A stretch of DNA of 64,000 nt from Mycobacterium sp. EPa45 (GTDB lineage: Bacteria; Actinomycetota; Actinomycetes; Mycobacteriales; Mycobacteriaceae). Made by a program: the position numbers and the translations under genes. Location of the stretch: contig NZ_CP011773.1 in assembly GCF_001021385.1 (NCBI RefSeq), positions 5,890,001 through 5,954,000 of the forward strand, given 5' to 3'. Under the pieces are notes generated by a model. That model saw only the letters and a list, made by a program, of their open reading frames with translations, did not search any database and was not told where the DNA came from. Shown here piece after piece: positions 9,136 to 21,691 of the stretch; the stretch's first letter is position 1; each line of letters opens with the position of its first letter.

Positions 9136-12100
9136 TTGCTCTCGTTCTCCTCGGCATCGATTCGGTTGATGGCTTCGCTCATATGGGCCCCGACCTTGGC
9201 GATGTACGGCTCGTCGATCGCCTGGATGTGCTCGCCCCCGATGGGGACGATCTCCAGATCGGCGACGAATTCACCCCAGCCGCCGTCAGGCCGGCGGACT
9301 GCGTAGCGCGGCTCGAACATGATCGCGTCGTCGTGATAGCGATCGGCCATGTACAACGCGACGTGTCCGTCATAGGGCTCGATGGTGGCGGTGTCCAGGG
9401 CGCGGTTGTCCAGATAGGACGTGCGCTGGTGCTCGATGATGCCGCCCGGGATGTCGACCCCGCTCTCCTTGACGGCGTCGAGCACGAACCGGACCTGACC
9501 TTCGTCGTCGAGTTGTTCGAGCTGCTCGTAAGGGATCTCGGGGATCTCGACGTTGAAGGTGCGCGAGGCGAAGACCGCGTAGCGGTCCCAGCGCGCGCGG
9601 ATCTCCTCCTTGGTCTGCGGCACCTCTTCGCCGGCGCGCACGGTGTCGATCAGCCCGACGAAGCGGACGTCACAACCGTTGCGCTTGAGACCGACCGCGC
9701 AGGCGTAGGCCAGTGCCCCGCCCAGCGACCAGCCGGCGAGAATGTAAGGCCCCTTGCCGTTGATCTCCATCAGCTTGGGCACATACTCGGCCGCGCGCTC
9801 CTCGATCGAGCCCTCGACCCGCTCCAGGCCGTAGATCGGGGTGTGGGGGGGAAGGCGCTTCATCAGCGGCTCGTAGACCACCGACGACCCGCCCGCCGGG
9901 TGGAAGACGAACACCGGGACGTGCTTGGTCCCCTCCGCGGGCGCGCGCAGCGTGCGCACGAAGCCGTCGACCACACCCTCCTCGAGCTGGGCTCGAACGA
10001 TGTCGGCCAGCGCCTCAATCGTCTTGGCGGACTTCACCTCATCGACGCTGATCTCGCCCTCGGCACGCTCGGAGAGCCGTTCGGAGAGCTTGGTCGCAAT
10101 GTCATCGTTGATGGCGGGCAACTCGTTGAAGATGCCGCCCGGTGACTTCCCGGTGACGATCGCCCACGTCGCGAACGTGACCCGCTCCGCGGCGTCACGC
10201 GGCGGTACGTCGGCCCCGAGCGCTTCGGTGACGGCCTCCTGGGTCAGCACCTTCGCGGCCGCGGCCGCGGCAGTGGACTTCACCTCTCCGGTCGCTTTGC
10301 TCGCCCCGGCGGCTGGCCCGGCCGGATCAGTCGGCGGCGGTGGGATGTTCGGCTCGGCCTCTGCCTCGGTCTCTGCCTCCGTCGCGATCGGGTGGCCGGC
10401 CTGGGCGAGCTTGGCCTCCAGTTCGGCGACCGTGCTGGCCCCGCCCATCAGCTCGGCCTGCTCGGCGGCGATCTCCTCGGCGGACTTACCCTTCTGGGCC
10501 TCGGCCAGGTCTTCGACCTCGTCGCGATGCTCGATCGCGTACTGGATCAGCTTCTCGACGGCATAAAGGTTGGCGTCCCGCACCGCGGTCAACTGGATCG
10601 GCGGCAGGTCGAAGTCGTACTCGACGCGGTTCTTGATGCGCACCGCCATCAGCGAATCCAGACCCAGCTCGATCAGCGGGACCTCCCACGGCAGGTCCTC
10701 GGGCTCGTAGCCCATGGCACCGCCGACGATCGCGGCGAGTCGGTCATGCACAGTCTCACCAGAATCCGGCGACCACTTGGCGAAGCCGGCCGCCAGGCCG
10801 GCACCGGCAGTGAGGTTGTCGGACAGGATCTCTGCGTCGTCATCCGGCTCGTCGGCTTCTGCGGCGTCGACAGCAGGTGCGGTGACCGCGACACCGGTCG
10901 CGACCGCCGACGGCAACGCCGAGACCGCACCGCCGCGGGTGACGACGGCGTCGTATACCAGCGTGAAGGATTCGTCGATCCGGGCGTGCACCTGCACCGA
11001 GGCGCCGCCGGGATGGCGGGTCAGCGTCGTCACCAGCCGGGCGCCGTCGCCGGGTACCGCGCGCTGTTCGGATGCCGTCAGCTTGGCATCCGGGAGCACT
11101 TGTGCCGCAGCTGATTTCACCAACGCGGCGAGATCGGTCTGTCCCTTCGGGGAGTACTCCCAGACGTGCCGGCCGTCGGGGGTGGCCACGTGATTGCCCG
11201 GCATCATCACCGAGCTGTCGCCGGTGAACTGCGCGTCCAGCCAGTGTTCTTTGCGCTTGAACCGGGTCGGCGGGATGTCGGCGTACTCGCCGGCCTCGAA
11301 GAGGGTCCGGAAATCCAGGTCGTGGCCGTAGACGTAGAGCTGCGCCATCGCGGCGAGCATCGACTCGACCTCGTCCTGCTTGCGGGCCAGGGTGGCGATC
11401 AGCTGTCCGTCATGCAGCCCGGCAGCAGCCGTGGTGAGCCCAACCTGCATGAGCGCCACCGGGTTCGGCGCCAGCTCCAGGAACGTGGTGTGCCCGTTGT
11501 CGACCGCGTTGCGAATGCCATGGGTGAAGTAGACGCTGTGCCGCAGCCCCTTCTTCCAATACTCGACATCGTGGATCGGCTCGCCGCCCGGGCGGATGTA
11601 GCTGCCCTCGTGCACGGTCGAGAAGTAGCCGGTGTGCAGCGGATGCGCCTCGATACCCTGGATTTCCGCGGACAGCTCACCGAGCAGCGGGTCCATTTGC
11701 TGAGTGTGGCTGGCGCCCTTGGTCTGCAGCTTGCGGGCGAACTTGCCCTCGGATTCCGCGCGGGCGATGATCGCGTCGATCTGCTCGGGCGGACCGCCGA
11801 TGACGGTCTGGGTGGGGGCGGCGTAGACGCACACCTCCAGCCCCGGGTAGTCGGAGAAGACGGTCTTGATCTCGTCGGCCGAGTACTCCACCAGGGCCAT
11901 CAGCCGGATGTACTCACCGAACAGCATCGCTTCGCCCTCGCCCATGAGGTGTGCGCGCGAGCAGATGGTGCGGGTGGCATCGGCCAGCGACAGGCCACCG
12001 GAGAAGTACGCGGCCGCTGCTTCACCGAGCGACTGGCCCACCACCGCACCGGGTTTGGCGCCATGATGCTTGAGCAATTCACCGAGCGCGATCTGGATGG

Positions 12101-14498
12101 CGAAGATCACCGTCTGGACCACTTCGATGGGGTACTCGCAGGTTTCGTTCGTGTAGTCGATCGCGTCGTCGAGGATCAGCTCGACGATCGAGTAACCGCG
12201 CTCGTCCTGGATGAGCGCGTCGACCTTGTTGATCCACTCGGCGAACACCGGGTCGCGCAGGTACAGGCTCTTGCCCATCTTGCGGTGCTGGGCACCGAAT
12301 CCGGCCAGCACCCACACCGGCCCGTTGGTCACCGGCCCGTCGGCGCTGTAGACCAGCGGACTCTGCTTGCCTTCGGCGATCGCCCGCAGGCCCTTGACCG
12401 CCTCGTCGTGGTCGTGGGCCATCACCACGGCCCGCGAACGGCCGTGGTTGCGCCGCGACAGTGAGCGGCCGATGGCCTCCAACGACGACGCCCGGCCCGC
12501 CGGGCTGTCGATCCAGTCGGCCAGCTCGGCCGCCGTCGCGCGTTTGCGCGACGTCAAGAATCCCGAAACAGCCAGCGGCACAACAGGAACGGGCTTCTCC
12601 GAGGCCTCCCACTCGGCGCGGGCGGCCTCGATCAGCTCCAGTGCCTCGTCGGTCAGGCCCGGCAGCTCGGGCTCGTCCTCGTATGCGACAGCTGATGCGT
12701 ACTCCTCGGCCACGTCCGCGGCGCTGTCATCGACGAACTCGCCGTACTCGTCCATCCGCACTCCGCCGACGTAGACGGCGTTGGCGTCGGACGTCGACGT
12801 CTCGTCGACCGGTGCGGATTCCGCCTGCGGTTCAACCAGATCCGCCGGCAACACCTCCCGTAGCACCAGGTGGGCGTTGGCGCCGCCGAAGCCGAATCCG
12901 GATACGCCGGCGATCGCGTGGCCGCTGTATCGCGGCCAGTCGGTGACTTTCTCGACCACCCGCAGCCGGATCGCGTCGAAGTCGATGTAGGGGTTGGGCC
13001 CGGCGTAGTTGATCGACGGCGGAACCTTGTTGTGGGTCAACGACAATGCGACCTTGGCCAGGCTCGCCGCACCGGCGGCCGACTCCAGGTGACCGAGGTT
13101 GGACTTCACCGCACCGAGCAGCGCGGGCTGGTCGGCGGGGCGGCCCCTGCCCACGACGCGACCGAGCGCGTCGGCCTCCATCGGGTCGCCCAGGATCGTG
13201 CCGGTGCCGTGCGCCTCGATGTAATCGACGCTGCGCGGGTTGACTCCGGCATTCTTGTACGCCTTGCGCAGCACATCGGCCTGGGCGTCCGGGTTCGGCG
13301 CGAGCATGCCGTTGGATCGGCCGTCGTGGTTGATCGCGCTGCCGGCGATGATCGCGAGGATCTCGTCACCGTCGCGACGGGCGTCGCGCAGGCGCTTGAG
13401 CACCAGCATGCCGCCGCCCTCGGAGCGCGAATAGCCGTTGGCGTCCGACGAGAAGGACTTGATCCGGCCATCCGGCGCGAGCACGCCGCCGACCTCGTCG
13501 AAGCCGATGGTCACCAGCGGGGTGATCATCGCGTTGACGCCTCCGACCACCGCCATATCGGCCTCACCGGATCGCAGCGCCTGCACACCCTGGTGGGCGG
13601 CGACCAGGGAGCTGGAGCACGCGGTATCCAAAGCCATTGAGGGACCGCGGAAGTCGTAGAAGTAAGAGACCCGGTTGGCGATGATCGAACTCGTGGTGCC
13701 GGTGATCGCGTATGGGTGTGCGGTGGTCGGATCGGCCACCGCGAGGAACTGGTAGTCATTGTTCGACGCGCCGATGTACACACCAACGCATGCGCCCCGC
13801 AGGGTCGATGCCGGAATGCGAGCGTTCTCCAGCGCTTCCCAGGTGAGCTCGAGTGCCATCCGCTGCTGCGGGTCGATGTTGTCGGCTTCCATCTTCGACA
13901 GCGCGAAGAACTCGGCGTCGAAGCCCTTGATATCGGAGAGGTAGCCACCGCGGGTGGCGGCCTTGGCGACTCGCTCGGCGATGCGCGGTTCGGCGAGGAA
14001 TTCCGACCAGCGCCCGTCGGGCAGATCGGTGATCGCATCGCGGCCCTCGAGCAGCGCCTGCCACATCTCGGCCGGAGTGTTCATGTCGCCGGGGAATCGG
14101 GTGGCGACGCCGACGATCGCGATGTCTTCGACATCGGCTGCGCGCGACCAGTCCTCGCCCGTTTCGTCGAACTCGATCTCCGGCTCGCCCTCGATGATCA
14201 CGGTGGCGAGCGACTCGATGGTCGGGTGGCGGAAGGCCACCGTCGCGGTCAGCGTGACACCGGTGAGGTCCTCGATATCGCTGGCCATGGCGACCGCGTC
14301 CCGAGACGACAGACCCAGCTCCACCATCGGGGTGGACTCGTCTACCGCGTCAGGAGCCTGCCCGGTCGCGTTGGCCACCCAATTACGCAGCCACTCGCGC
14401 ATCTCCGACACCGTCATGTCGGTGCGGGCAGGGGCCGGCGCGTCCTGGGACGAGGCCAGCGTGATCTCGGGCGTTTCGGGCGTTTCTGATTCAGACAT
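9132..14498 (-). CDS. pks13: Polyketide synthase Pks13, mycolic acid condensase
   Basis: The 1788-residue type I synthase has the Pks13 domain order. The N-terminal acyl carrier domain carries LGLSSRDAV (phosphopantetheine Ser about 65). The ketosynthase has DTACSSS (Cys294), with EAHGTGT and a second His near GHLESAAG. The acyltransferase has [10 protein letters not shown] second carrier domain has LGLDSLMAV, and the C-terminal thioesterase has GWSLGGALA. The enzyme condenses the FadD32-activated meromycolyl chain with a carboxylated alpha chain and transfers the beta-keto product, through its thioesterase, to trehalose. Ala/Glu/Pro-rich linkers flank the second carrier domain. It follows fadD32 after 27 bases and overlaps accD4. 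Confidence 0.97.
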   Translation of the reverse strand: MSESETPETPEITLASSQDAPAPARTDMTVSEMREWLRNWVANATGQAPDAVDESTPMVELGLSSRDAVAMASDIEDLTGVTLTATVAFRHPTIESLATVIIEGEPEIEFDETGEDWSRAADVEDIAIVGVATRFPGDMNTPAEMWQALLEGRDAITDLPDGRWSEFLAEPRIAERVAKAATRGGYLSDIKGFDAEFFALSKMEADNIDPQQRMALELTWEALENARIPASTLRGACVGVYIGASNNDYQFLAVADPTTAHPYAITGTTSSIIANRVSYFYDFRGPSMALDTACSSSLVAAHQGVQALRSGEADMAVVGGVNAMITPLVTIGFDEVGGVLAPDGRIKSFSSDANGYSRSEGGGMLVLKRLRDARRDGDEILAIIAGSAINHDGRSNGMLAPNPDAQADVLRKAYKNAGVNPRSVDYIEAHGTGTILGDPMEADALGRVVGRGRPADQPALLGAVKSNLGHLESAAGAASLAKVALSLTHNKVPPSINYAGPNPYIDFDAIRLRVVEKVTDWPRYSGHAIAGVSGFGFGGANAHLVLREVLPADLVEPQAESAPVDETSTSDANAVYVGGVRMDEYGEFVDDSAADVAEEYASAVAYEDEPELPGLTDEALELIEAARAEWEASEKPVPVVPLAVSGFLTSRKRATAAELADWIDSPAGRASSLEAIGRSLSRRNHGRSRAVVMAHDHDEAVKGLRAIAEGKQSPLVYSADGPVTNGPVWVLAGFGAQHRKMGKSLYLRDPVFAEWINKVDALIQDERGYSIVELILDDAIDYTNETCEYPIEVVQTVIFAIQIALGELLKHHGAKPGAVVGQSLGEAAAAYFSGGLSLADATRTICSRAHLMGEGEAMLFGEYIRLMALVEYSADEIKTVFSDYPGLEVCVYAAPTQTVIGGPPEQIDAIIARAESEGKFARKLQTKGASHTQQMDPLLGELSAEIQGIEAHPLHTGYFSTVHEGSYIRPGGEPIHDVEYWKKGLRHSVYFTHGIRNAVDNGHTTFLELAPNPVALMQVGLTTAAAGLHDGQLIATLARKQDEVESMLAAMAQLYVYGHDLDFRTLFEAGEYADIPPTRFKRKEHWLDAQFTGDSSVMMPGNHVATPDGRHVWEYSPKGQTDLAALVKSAAAQVLPDAKLTASEQRAVPGDGARLVTTLTRHPGGASVQVHARIDESFTLVYDAVVTRGGAVSALPSAVATGVAVTAPAVDAAEADEPDDDAEILSDNLTAGAGLAAGFAKWSPDSGETVHDRLAAIVGGAMGYEPEDLPWEVPLIELGLDSLMAVRIKNRVEYDFDLPPIQLTAVRDANLYAVEKLIQYAIEHRDEVEDLAEAQKGKSAEEIAAEQAELMGGASTVAELEAKLAQAGHPIATEAETEAEAEPNIPPPPTDPAGPAAGASKATGEVKSTAAAAAAKVLTQEAVTEALGADVPPRDAAERVTFATWAIVTGKSPGGIFNELPAINDDIATKLSERLSERAEGEISVDEVKSAKTIEALADIVRAQLEEGVVDGFVRTLRAPAEGTKHVPVFVFHPAGGSSVVYEPLMKRLPPHTPIYGLERVEGSIEERAAEYVPKLMEINGKGPYILAGWSLGGALAYACAVGLKRNGCDVRFVGLIDTVRAGEEVPQTKEEIRARWDRYAVFASRTFNVEIPEIPYEQLEQLDDEGQVRFVLDAVKESGVDIPGGIIEHQRTSYLDNRALDTATIEPYDGHVALYMADRYHDDAIMFEPRYAVRRPDGGWGEFVADLEIVPIGGEHIQAIDEPYIAKVGAHMSEAINRIDAEENESK

Positions 14499-14525
14499 GA
14501 GGCCTCTGAGTACTTCCTTGGGTCG

Positions 14526-16418
14526 TCATTCCTCGTCGTCGGGGAAGGCGTTGGCCACCTTGCCGCTGCGCAGGGTGCCGTCGAGGTAAGCCGAGCGGCA
14601 GGCGCGCCGGCCGATCTTGCCGCTGGAGGTCCGCGGGATCGCACCGGCGGGGGTCAGCAGCACATCGCGAACCGTGACGCCATGGCGCACCGCGATCGCT
14701 GCGCGGATGTCATCGGAGATCGGCCCCAGCTCCATCTTGTGGGAACCCGGCGCGCGCTCGGCGACGATCACCAGCTGCTCGGAGCTGTCGTTGGCGTCAC
14801 GCTTGAGCCCGGCGTGCGCGTTCTCGAACACCTCGTCGGGCAGCTGGTTGGCCGGCACTGAGAACGCAGCGACGAATCCGGTCCGGACAGCCTTGGTGGC
14901 TTCCTGAGCGGAGTACTCCAGGTCCTGCGGGTAGTGGTTGCGACCGTCGATGATCACCAGGTCCTTGACGCGGCCGGTGATGTAGAGGTCACCGTCGTAG
15001 AACGCGCCGAGGTCACCGGTGCGCACCCAGGTGGCGTCGTCGGCGGCACCTTCGGCGTGCGACGGGCTGGTCCGCGACTTGAGGATGTTCTGGAACGTCG
15101 CGACGGTCTCTTCCTTCTTGTTCCAGTAGCCGGTCCCCATGTTCTGGCCGCTGATCCAGATCTCGCCGATCTGCCCGTCGGGCAGTTCGGTGGCGGTCTC
15201 GTTGTCCACGATCACCGCCCACTCGGCGACGCCGACCTTGCCGGCCGAGGCCTGAGCCACCGCCGTGGGTGAATCGTCGGGCACCACGACGAAGTGGCCC
15301 GCGTTCAATTCGTCACGATCGACCGAGACGATCTTGGGCTCTTCCGACGATGGCGTCGTCGACACGAACAATGTCGCCTCGGCCAGGCCGTAGGACGGCT
15401 TGATGGCCCTCGGCTGGAAGCCGAACGGGCGGAACGCGTCGTTGAAGCGCTGCACGGTGGCGGCCGAGATCGGCTCACTGCCGTTGAGGATGGCCTTCAC
15501 GTGCGACAGGTCCAGCGGTTCTTCGTCATCCTTGGGGACACCGCGGGCTGCGGCGTGGTCGAACGCGAAGTTCGGGGCTACCGAGATGGCACCGCCGGTG
15601 TCGCCTTCCCGCCAGGCGAGCTCGCGAATCCAGCGACCGGGGCGGCGGACGAAGGCCGCGGGTGTCATGAACGTGAAGTAGTGGCCGATCATCGCCGGCA
15701 GCAGCGCGGTGACCAGACCCATGTCGTGGAAGAACGGCAGCCAGGAGACACCGCGGTCGCCTTCCTCGCCTTCGAGGGCCTCGATCACCTGCACCACGTT
15801 GGTGGCCATGTTCAGGTGGGTGATCTGCACGCCGCTCGGGATCCGCGTGGAGCCGGACGTGTACTGCAGATAGGCGATGGTGTCCTCGTTGACCGCGTCG
15901 AACGGTTGCCAGGTCACACCGACCTCGTCGGGGATGGCGTCCACGGCGATGACGCGAGGCCGCTCTTTGGCCGGACGGCTGCGGAAAAACTTGCGCACAC
16001 CCTCGGCTGAGTCGGTGGTGGTCAGGATCGCCGAGGCACCACAGTCGTCGAGCACCGCGTGCAAGCGGCCGACGTGCCCGGGCTCGGCCGGGTCGAAGAG
16101 CGGAACCGCGATTCGGCCGGAGTACATGGTGCCGAAGAAGGCGATCAGGTATTCGAGGTTCTGCGGGCACAGGATGGCTACCCGGTCACCGGGCTGGGTC
16201 ACTTGTTGCAGCCGAGCTGCGACGGCCCGGTTGCGGCTGCCGAAATCTGCCCAGGTCAGCTCGCGAACGACGCCGTCACGTTCGGTGGAGAAATCCAGGA
16301 AGCGGTAGGCGATCTTGTCGCCGCGAACCTTGGCCCAGCGCTCCACGTGCTTGACCACACTGGCGCCCTCGGGGAAGGTGATCAGGCCGTTCTTGATGAA
16401 CGGATTGTGGAACGGCAT
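14526..16418 (-). CDS. fadD32: Fatty acyl-AMP ligase FadD32
   Basis: The 630-residue adenylate-forming enzyme has the P-loop-like [12 protein letters not shown] motif, the LPFFHDMG block typical of fatty acyl-AMP ligases, [10 protein letters not shown], and the C-terminal hinge with [20 protein letters not shown] and [15 protein letters not shown]. These features are those of acyl-AMP ligases (FAAL) rather than acyl-CoA ligases. FadD32 activates the meromycolic acid as an acyl adenylate and loads it on the N-terminal carrier domain of Pks13. It is the first gene of the three-gene operon. The 236 bases upstream (16419-16654) hold no gene and should carry its promoter, though I did not find a convincing -10/-35 pair. 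Confidence 0.97.
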   Translation of the reverse strand: MPFHNPFIKNGLITFPEGASVVKHVERWAKVRGDKIAYRFLDFSTERDGVVRELTWADFGSRNRAVAARLQQVTQPGDRVAILCPQNLEYLIAFFGTMYSGRIAVPLFDPAEPGHVGRLHAVLDDCGASAILTTTDSAEGVRKFFRSRPAKERPRVIAVDAIPDEVGVTWQPFDAVNEDTIAYLQYTSGSTRIPSGVQITHLNMATNVVQVIEALEGEEGDRGVSWLPFFHDMGLVTALLPAMIGHYFTFMTPAAFVRRPGRWIRELAWREGDTGGAISVAPNFAFDHAAARGVPKDDEEPLDLSHVKAILNGSEPISAATVQRFNDAFRPFGFQPRAIKPSYGLAEATLFVSTTPSSEEPKIVSVDRDELNAGHFVVVPDDSPTAVAQASAGKVGVAEWAVIVDNETATELPDGQIGEIWISGQNMGTGYWNKKEETVATFQNILKSRTSPSHAEGAADDATWVRTGDLGAFYDGDLYITGRVKDLVIIDGRNHYPQDLEYSAQEATKAVRTGFVAAFSVPANQLPDEVFENAHAGLKRDANDSSEQLVIVAERAPGSHKMELGPISDDIRAAIAVRHGVTVRDVLLTPAGAIPRTSSGKIGRRACRSAYLDGTLRSGKVANAFPDDEE

Positions 16419-16654
16419 ACCAATCTCCTGTCAGAACAACATCTGTGTCGGGCCCCGCGGCGGCCGCGCGAGATCGCGCCACCGGTCACCCTGCGTCGCC
16501 GGCCCCAAACCTCCAAGATCGTACAGATCCATCCCAGGTCCTTCTGGGACCTCGATGGCCCTGCGGGCCGCTCACGCATGCAGCTCTTATTTTCTTCTTA
16601 ATGTTAGGCGTAGTCGCGGCGGCGGCCAAATCCATCAGCCGAAGGGCTTCCACG

Positions 16655-17674
16655 TCATCCATGTTTTGGATGTGGCGCGTTCTCGATCAGATCGCGCGCC
16701 CAATTCAGTGTCCACTGCGTCGAGGTTTGACCGTCGAGGTTCCAGAACTGCGGCGTGTTGTAAAGCGCGTGCACCGGCTGTCCGGCGCCGCCCGCCAGGA
16801 CGTCGAGCGTCGTCGGCAGATTGGTGATGTTGAACGCCTCCTGGGGCGAAGCGCAGATCAGGTCTCCGACGGCGCAGATCTCATTGGTGCGGTTGTTCAG
16901 CGCACCGAAGCCGCCCGGCCGCTCGCCCGTCATGGTCAGGCCCATCGCCGACAGCACCGGAACCTCGTGCAGGGTGATCTCAGCGCCGGTGCCTGGCGGG
17001 TTGGGGCCGATGTCCTGCCCGACCCCCAGCTGGCGGCGCCCGTCGGCGATCAACGTCACACCCAGGACCAGGTCCTCGTCGACCGGACCGCGCCCATTGC
17101 CGATGTCGCTGGCAATATCGCCCCCGATCACCGCGCCCTGCGAGAAGCCGGCGATCACGTAGCTGGTCAGCGGGCAGCGATTGTTCATGTCGGTCATGGC
17201 CTTGACCGCGGCGCGGGTGCCCTCGGCGCGACTGTCGTTGTAAGACATCTGGTTGTCCTGCGACAGCGGGTTATGGAACTGCGCGGTGTACGGGACGGTG
17301 TAGATCTGGAGCCGGTCGGGGCCGAACTGGCCGGCGAGCGGCCGGGTGACGTTGCCGAGCAGGGCCAGCGGGAACTGGGTCGGGTTCAGCGGATCGTCGG
17401 TCGGCCACGATTCCCAGGTCCCGGGGATGACGACCATCTGGACGTCCGGGCAGCTGGCGTCCTGGAATTCCGGCCGCGGCTTGTGCTGGCCCGGTGAACT
17501 GGTGGGCGGGAGCGCGGTCGGCGGCACCGCCGTCGGGGGTGCTTCGGGCCGGCGGACGACGATCACGATGATCGCCACGACGAGCGCCACCGCGACGGCC
17601 ATGGCGCCGGCGGCGATCAACCCGAGGATGCGGTGACGTTTGCGCTGGGCGGCGGTTCGGGAGTTTCGAGCCAT
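16655..17674 (-). CDS. culp6: Cutinase-like serine esterase (Rv3802c/Culp6-like)
   Basis: The 339-residue protein has an N-terminal membrane anchor ([23 protein letters not shown]), a short Pro/Thr-rich linker and a cutinase-like alpha/beta hydrolase domain. The nucleophile is in [14 protein letters not shown] (G-x-S-x-G) and [12 protein letters not shown] lies near the oxyanion region. The conserved Cys pair is probably C94-like in DASCPDVQ with the later cysteine in MNNRCPL. In mycobacteria this gene sits directly upstream of fadD32, is essential, and has phospholipase/thioesterase activity; it has been implicated in envelope lipid turnover and is a known target of tetrahydrolipstatin. Confidence 0.92.
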   Translation of the reverse strand: MARNSRTAAQRKRHRILGLIAAGAMAVAVALVVAIIVIVVRRPEAPPTAVPPTALPPTSSPGQHKPRPEFQDASCPDVQMVVIPGTWESWPTDDPLNPTQFPLALLGNVTRPLAGQFGPDRLQIYTVPYTAQFHNPLSQDNQMSYNDSRAEGTRAAVKAMTDMNNRCPLTSYVIAGFSQGAVIGGDIASDIGNGRGPVDEDLVLGVTLIADGRRQLGVGQDIGPNPPGTGAEITLHEVPVLSAMGLTMTGERPGGFGALNNRTNEICAVGDLICASPQEAFNITNLPTTLDVLAGGAGQPVHALYNTPQFWNLDGQTSTQWTLNWARDLIENAPHPKHG

Positions 17675-17695
17675 TGAGAGAAAGGGGTCTTCCTG

Positions 17696-18190
17696 TTAGC
17701 AGAGCTGCTGGGTGGCGATCCGGATGTAGTCGGCGGTGGCCTCAGTCACCTGCGGATCGGGGGCAGTGTGCGGCGGCGATCCCGCGTCGACGACGTCACT
17801 GCGCACCATCGGAGCAATGTAGTCCCATACCGCCTGGTCGCTTTGACCGGCCGCGTGGGCCTGACAGACGTGAGAACCGATGCTCAGTGCTTCCAGCTCA
17901 CTCGAGGGATGCACACCGGCGGCGGTCAGCGCGTCGAGGAACCCACGCTGCGTCGGTGTGACGTTGAACTTGGTGGACTGCAGGTCGGCGTCCGCGGGTA
18001 GCGGCGCGCCGTGACCGTGGACGGCGCCGCTGGTCTGGGCGGTTGGCGGCACGGCGGTGGTGACCAGGTCCTCACCGGAAGTGCAGGCCACCAACAGCAC
18101 GGCCGCCGGGCCGAGCAGTCCGGCCATCAGCAGAGCGTGACGGACGGCGCCGGCAGCGTTGCCGTTCACCAAACCGTCCGAGCGCTGCAC
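17696..18190 (-). CDS. DUF732-like lipoprotein
   Basis: The 164-residue product has a long N-terminal segment leading to the hydrophobic stretch ALLMAGLLGPAAVLLVAC, which ends in a lipobox (LVAC) followed by TSGED, so it is probably a diacylglyceryl-anchored lipoprotein. The C-terminal half (about residues 75-164) matches mycobacterial DUF732 proteins: RGFLDALTAAGV, a Cys in SHVCQAHAAG, and a final Cys at the terminus (QQLC) that may form a disulfide. The function of the domain is unknown. The GTG start at 18190 follows GGAGAC closely; a GTG at codon 8 is an alternative. It lies between the culp6 and fbpD genes, 21 bases from the former. Confidence 0.8.
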   Translation of the reverse strand: MQRSDGLVNGNAAGAVRHALLMAGLLGPAAVLLVACTSGEDLVTTAVPPTAQTSGAVHGHGAPLPADADLQSTKFNVTPTQRGFLDALTAAGVHPSSELEALSIGSHVCQAHAAGQSDQAVWDYIAPMVRSDVVDAGSPPHTAPDPQVTEATADYIRIATQQLC

Positions 18191-18283
18191 GTCTCCACGT
18201 TACCGGCTGGCGCTGCGTCGCCCCGAGCACCGCAAGATTGCGGAAAGTTAACATTTCAAATTTGTCTGGGCGATCCGAGCGAC

Positions 18284-19174
18284 TTACTTGATCGCTGCCG
18301 CAACATCTCCCGACATCGCGGCCAGCTGCGCGGCCCAGTTGCCCCAGTCGTGGTTGCCGCCGGCCGGGAAGTCGAAGTGGCCGTTGCGCCCACCCACCGA
18401 GCGGTAATGCGCGTAGAAGGTGCGGTTGCTGCCCTGGGCCTGATCGCAGTAGCCGATCATGGCCGGCACGTCGCTGCACGTCAGCGTCTGGGGGCTGAAC
18501 ACCCACAGCCGGGTGTTGTTGTCGACCAGCAGCTGCACGTGCACCTCGGGGTCATGCCACTTCCACCGGCCCAGCTGTGCGGCACCCCACATGGCTTGGG
18601 TGTTCACGCCGCCGAACTCGTTCATACCGGCCGTGATCGCACCGTTCAGGAACGTGTTCGACGGGGTCAGGAAGCCCGACATGGACCCGGCGTAGCGGTA
18701 GCGGTCGGGGTGGAAGGTCGCTTCCATCATCGCCCCGAGACCACCCTGGGCGGCTCCAACGATCGCATGGCCACCGGGCGCCAGGCCCTTGTTCGCCGCC
18801 AGCCAGCTGGGCAGCTCGTCGGACAGGAACGTCTCCCACTGCCGAGTGCCGTCGGCCTCCCAGTTCGTGTAGAGGGTGAACGCACCGCTGGCGGGCGCCA
18901 CGACCGAGATGCCCTTACCGGCCAGGGTGTTCATCGCGTTGCCCGCGGTAACCCAGTTGCTGACGCCCTCGCCGGCGTTGAACGCATCCAGCAGCACCAC
19001 GGCGTGCGGACCGCCGCCCATGAAAGCCACCGGGATGTCGCGGCCCATGGCCGGCGACGGCACCATCAAATACTCGACGTCGGCGGCGTCGCCGCGCGGC
19101 GCGGTAGCACTCATGAGGCCGAGCGCCAGAACCGCGGCGCACATTCCCCGAAACAGGCCCGACAGACTCTTCAT
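18284..19174 (-). CDS. fbpD: MPT51/FbpD, non-catalytic antigen 85 family protein
   Basis: The 296-residue protein starts at ATG 19174 (M-K-S-L-S-G) with GAGGTGACT just upstream, and has a signal peptide cleaved near GDA-ADVEY. It has the antigen 85 alpha/beta hydrolase fold (VEYLMVPSPAMGRDIPV; NHDWGNWAAQL near the C-terminus). The nucleophile elbow that reads GLSMAG in active paralogues reads GAAQGG here, so the catalytic Ser is missing, as in M. tuberculosis MPT51. It is therefore not expected to transfer mycolate; MPT51 has been proposed as a carbohydrate- or fibronectin-binding envelope protein. It lies next to fbpA, separated by a strong hairpin. Confidence 0.93.
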   Translation of the reverse strand: MKSLSGLFRGMCAAVLALGLMSATAPRGDAADVEYLMVPSPAMGRDIPVAFMGGGPHAVVLLDAFNAGEGVSNWVTAGNAMNTLAGKGISVVAPASGAFTLYTNWEADGTRQWETFLSDELPSWLAANKGLAPGGHAIVGAAQGGLGAMMEATFHPDRYRYAGSMSGFLTPSNTFLNGAITAGMNEFGGVNTQAMWGAAQLGRWKWHDPEVHVQLLVDNNTRLWVFSPQTLTCSDVPAMIGYCDQAQGSNRTFYAHYRSVGGRNGHFDFPAGGNHDWGNWAAQLAAMSGDVAAAIK

Positions 19175-19265
19175 AGTCACCTCAATGTCGACTTGTCGCA
19201 TTTCACAGCCCCGCCCCACCTGCACATGAGTGAATCACACTGCTTAGTCGGTTGGTCCGGATATG

Positions 19266-19299
19266 CCAACGGCGACGACCCGAAGGTCGCCGCCGTTGG
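19266..19299 (-). terminator. Hairpin terminator downstream of fbpA
   Basis: A 15-base arm (19266-19280, CCAACGGCGACGACC) pairs with 19285-19299 (GGTCGCCGCCGTTGG) with one mismatch across a CGAA tetraloop. It lies 19 bases past the fbpA stop on the minus strand and is not followed by a U-tract, like many mycobacterial terminators. It would separate fbpA from fbpD transcription. Confidence 0.75.
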
Positions 19300-19317
19300 T
19301 GTGTCGATACCTGATGA

Positions 19318-20415
<1,098 letters not shown>

Positions 20416-20441
20416 TCACAGATGTTGTCGTGACCGCCCTC

Positions 20442-21407
<966 letters not shown>

Positions 21408-21691
21408 TCATTCATTCACGGCATGGCAGAACCACTGTCGACACTGACGTTGGTCTCGCCAAGCGCTCTCACACTTGACCTGTGTATCGCCGCAAACTGA
21501 CCGCAGCGTTACCGGCTGGAGCCCGGCTGGCAACCAAAGCTACCGCGTCGACCTGGGAATCGTGAAAACCGCTGCACGGCAGGCGTGCCCTGCAGTGTGT
21601 CGTGCGTAACAACTTGCACTCAGCCCACATTGGCCACACGAGGGCCCCCAGCAGTGCGACAGAAACTGACGCGAGAGTCAGCCAACGGATA

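Noticed and set aside
11166..12464. Plus-strand frame of over 430 codons inside pks13
   Set aside because: It is antisense to the Pks13 acyltransferase region and arises from codon bias.
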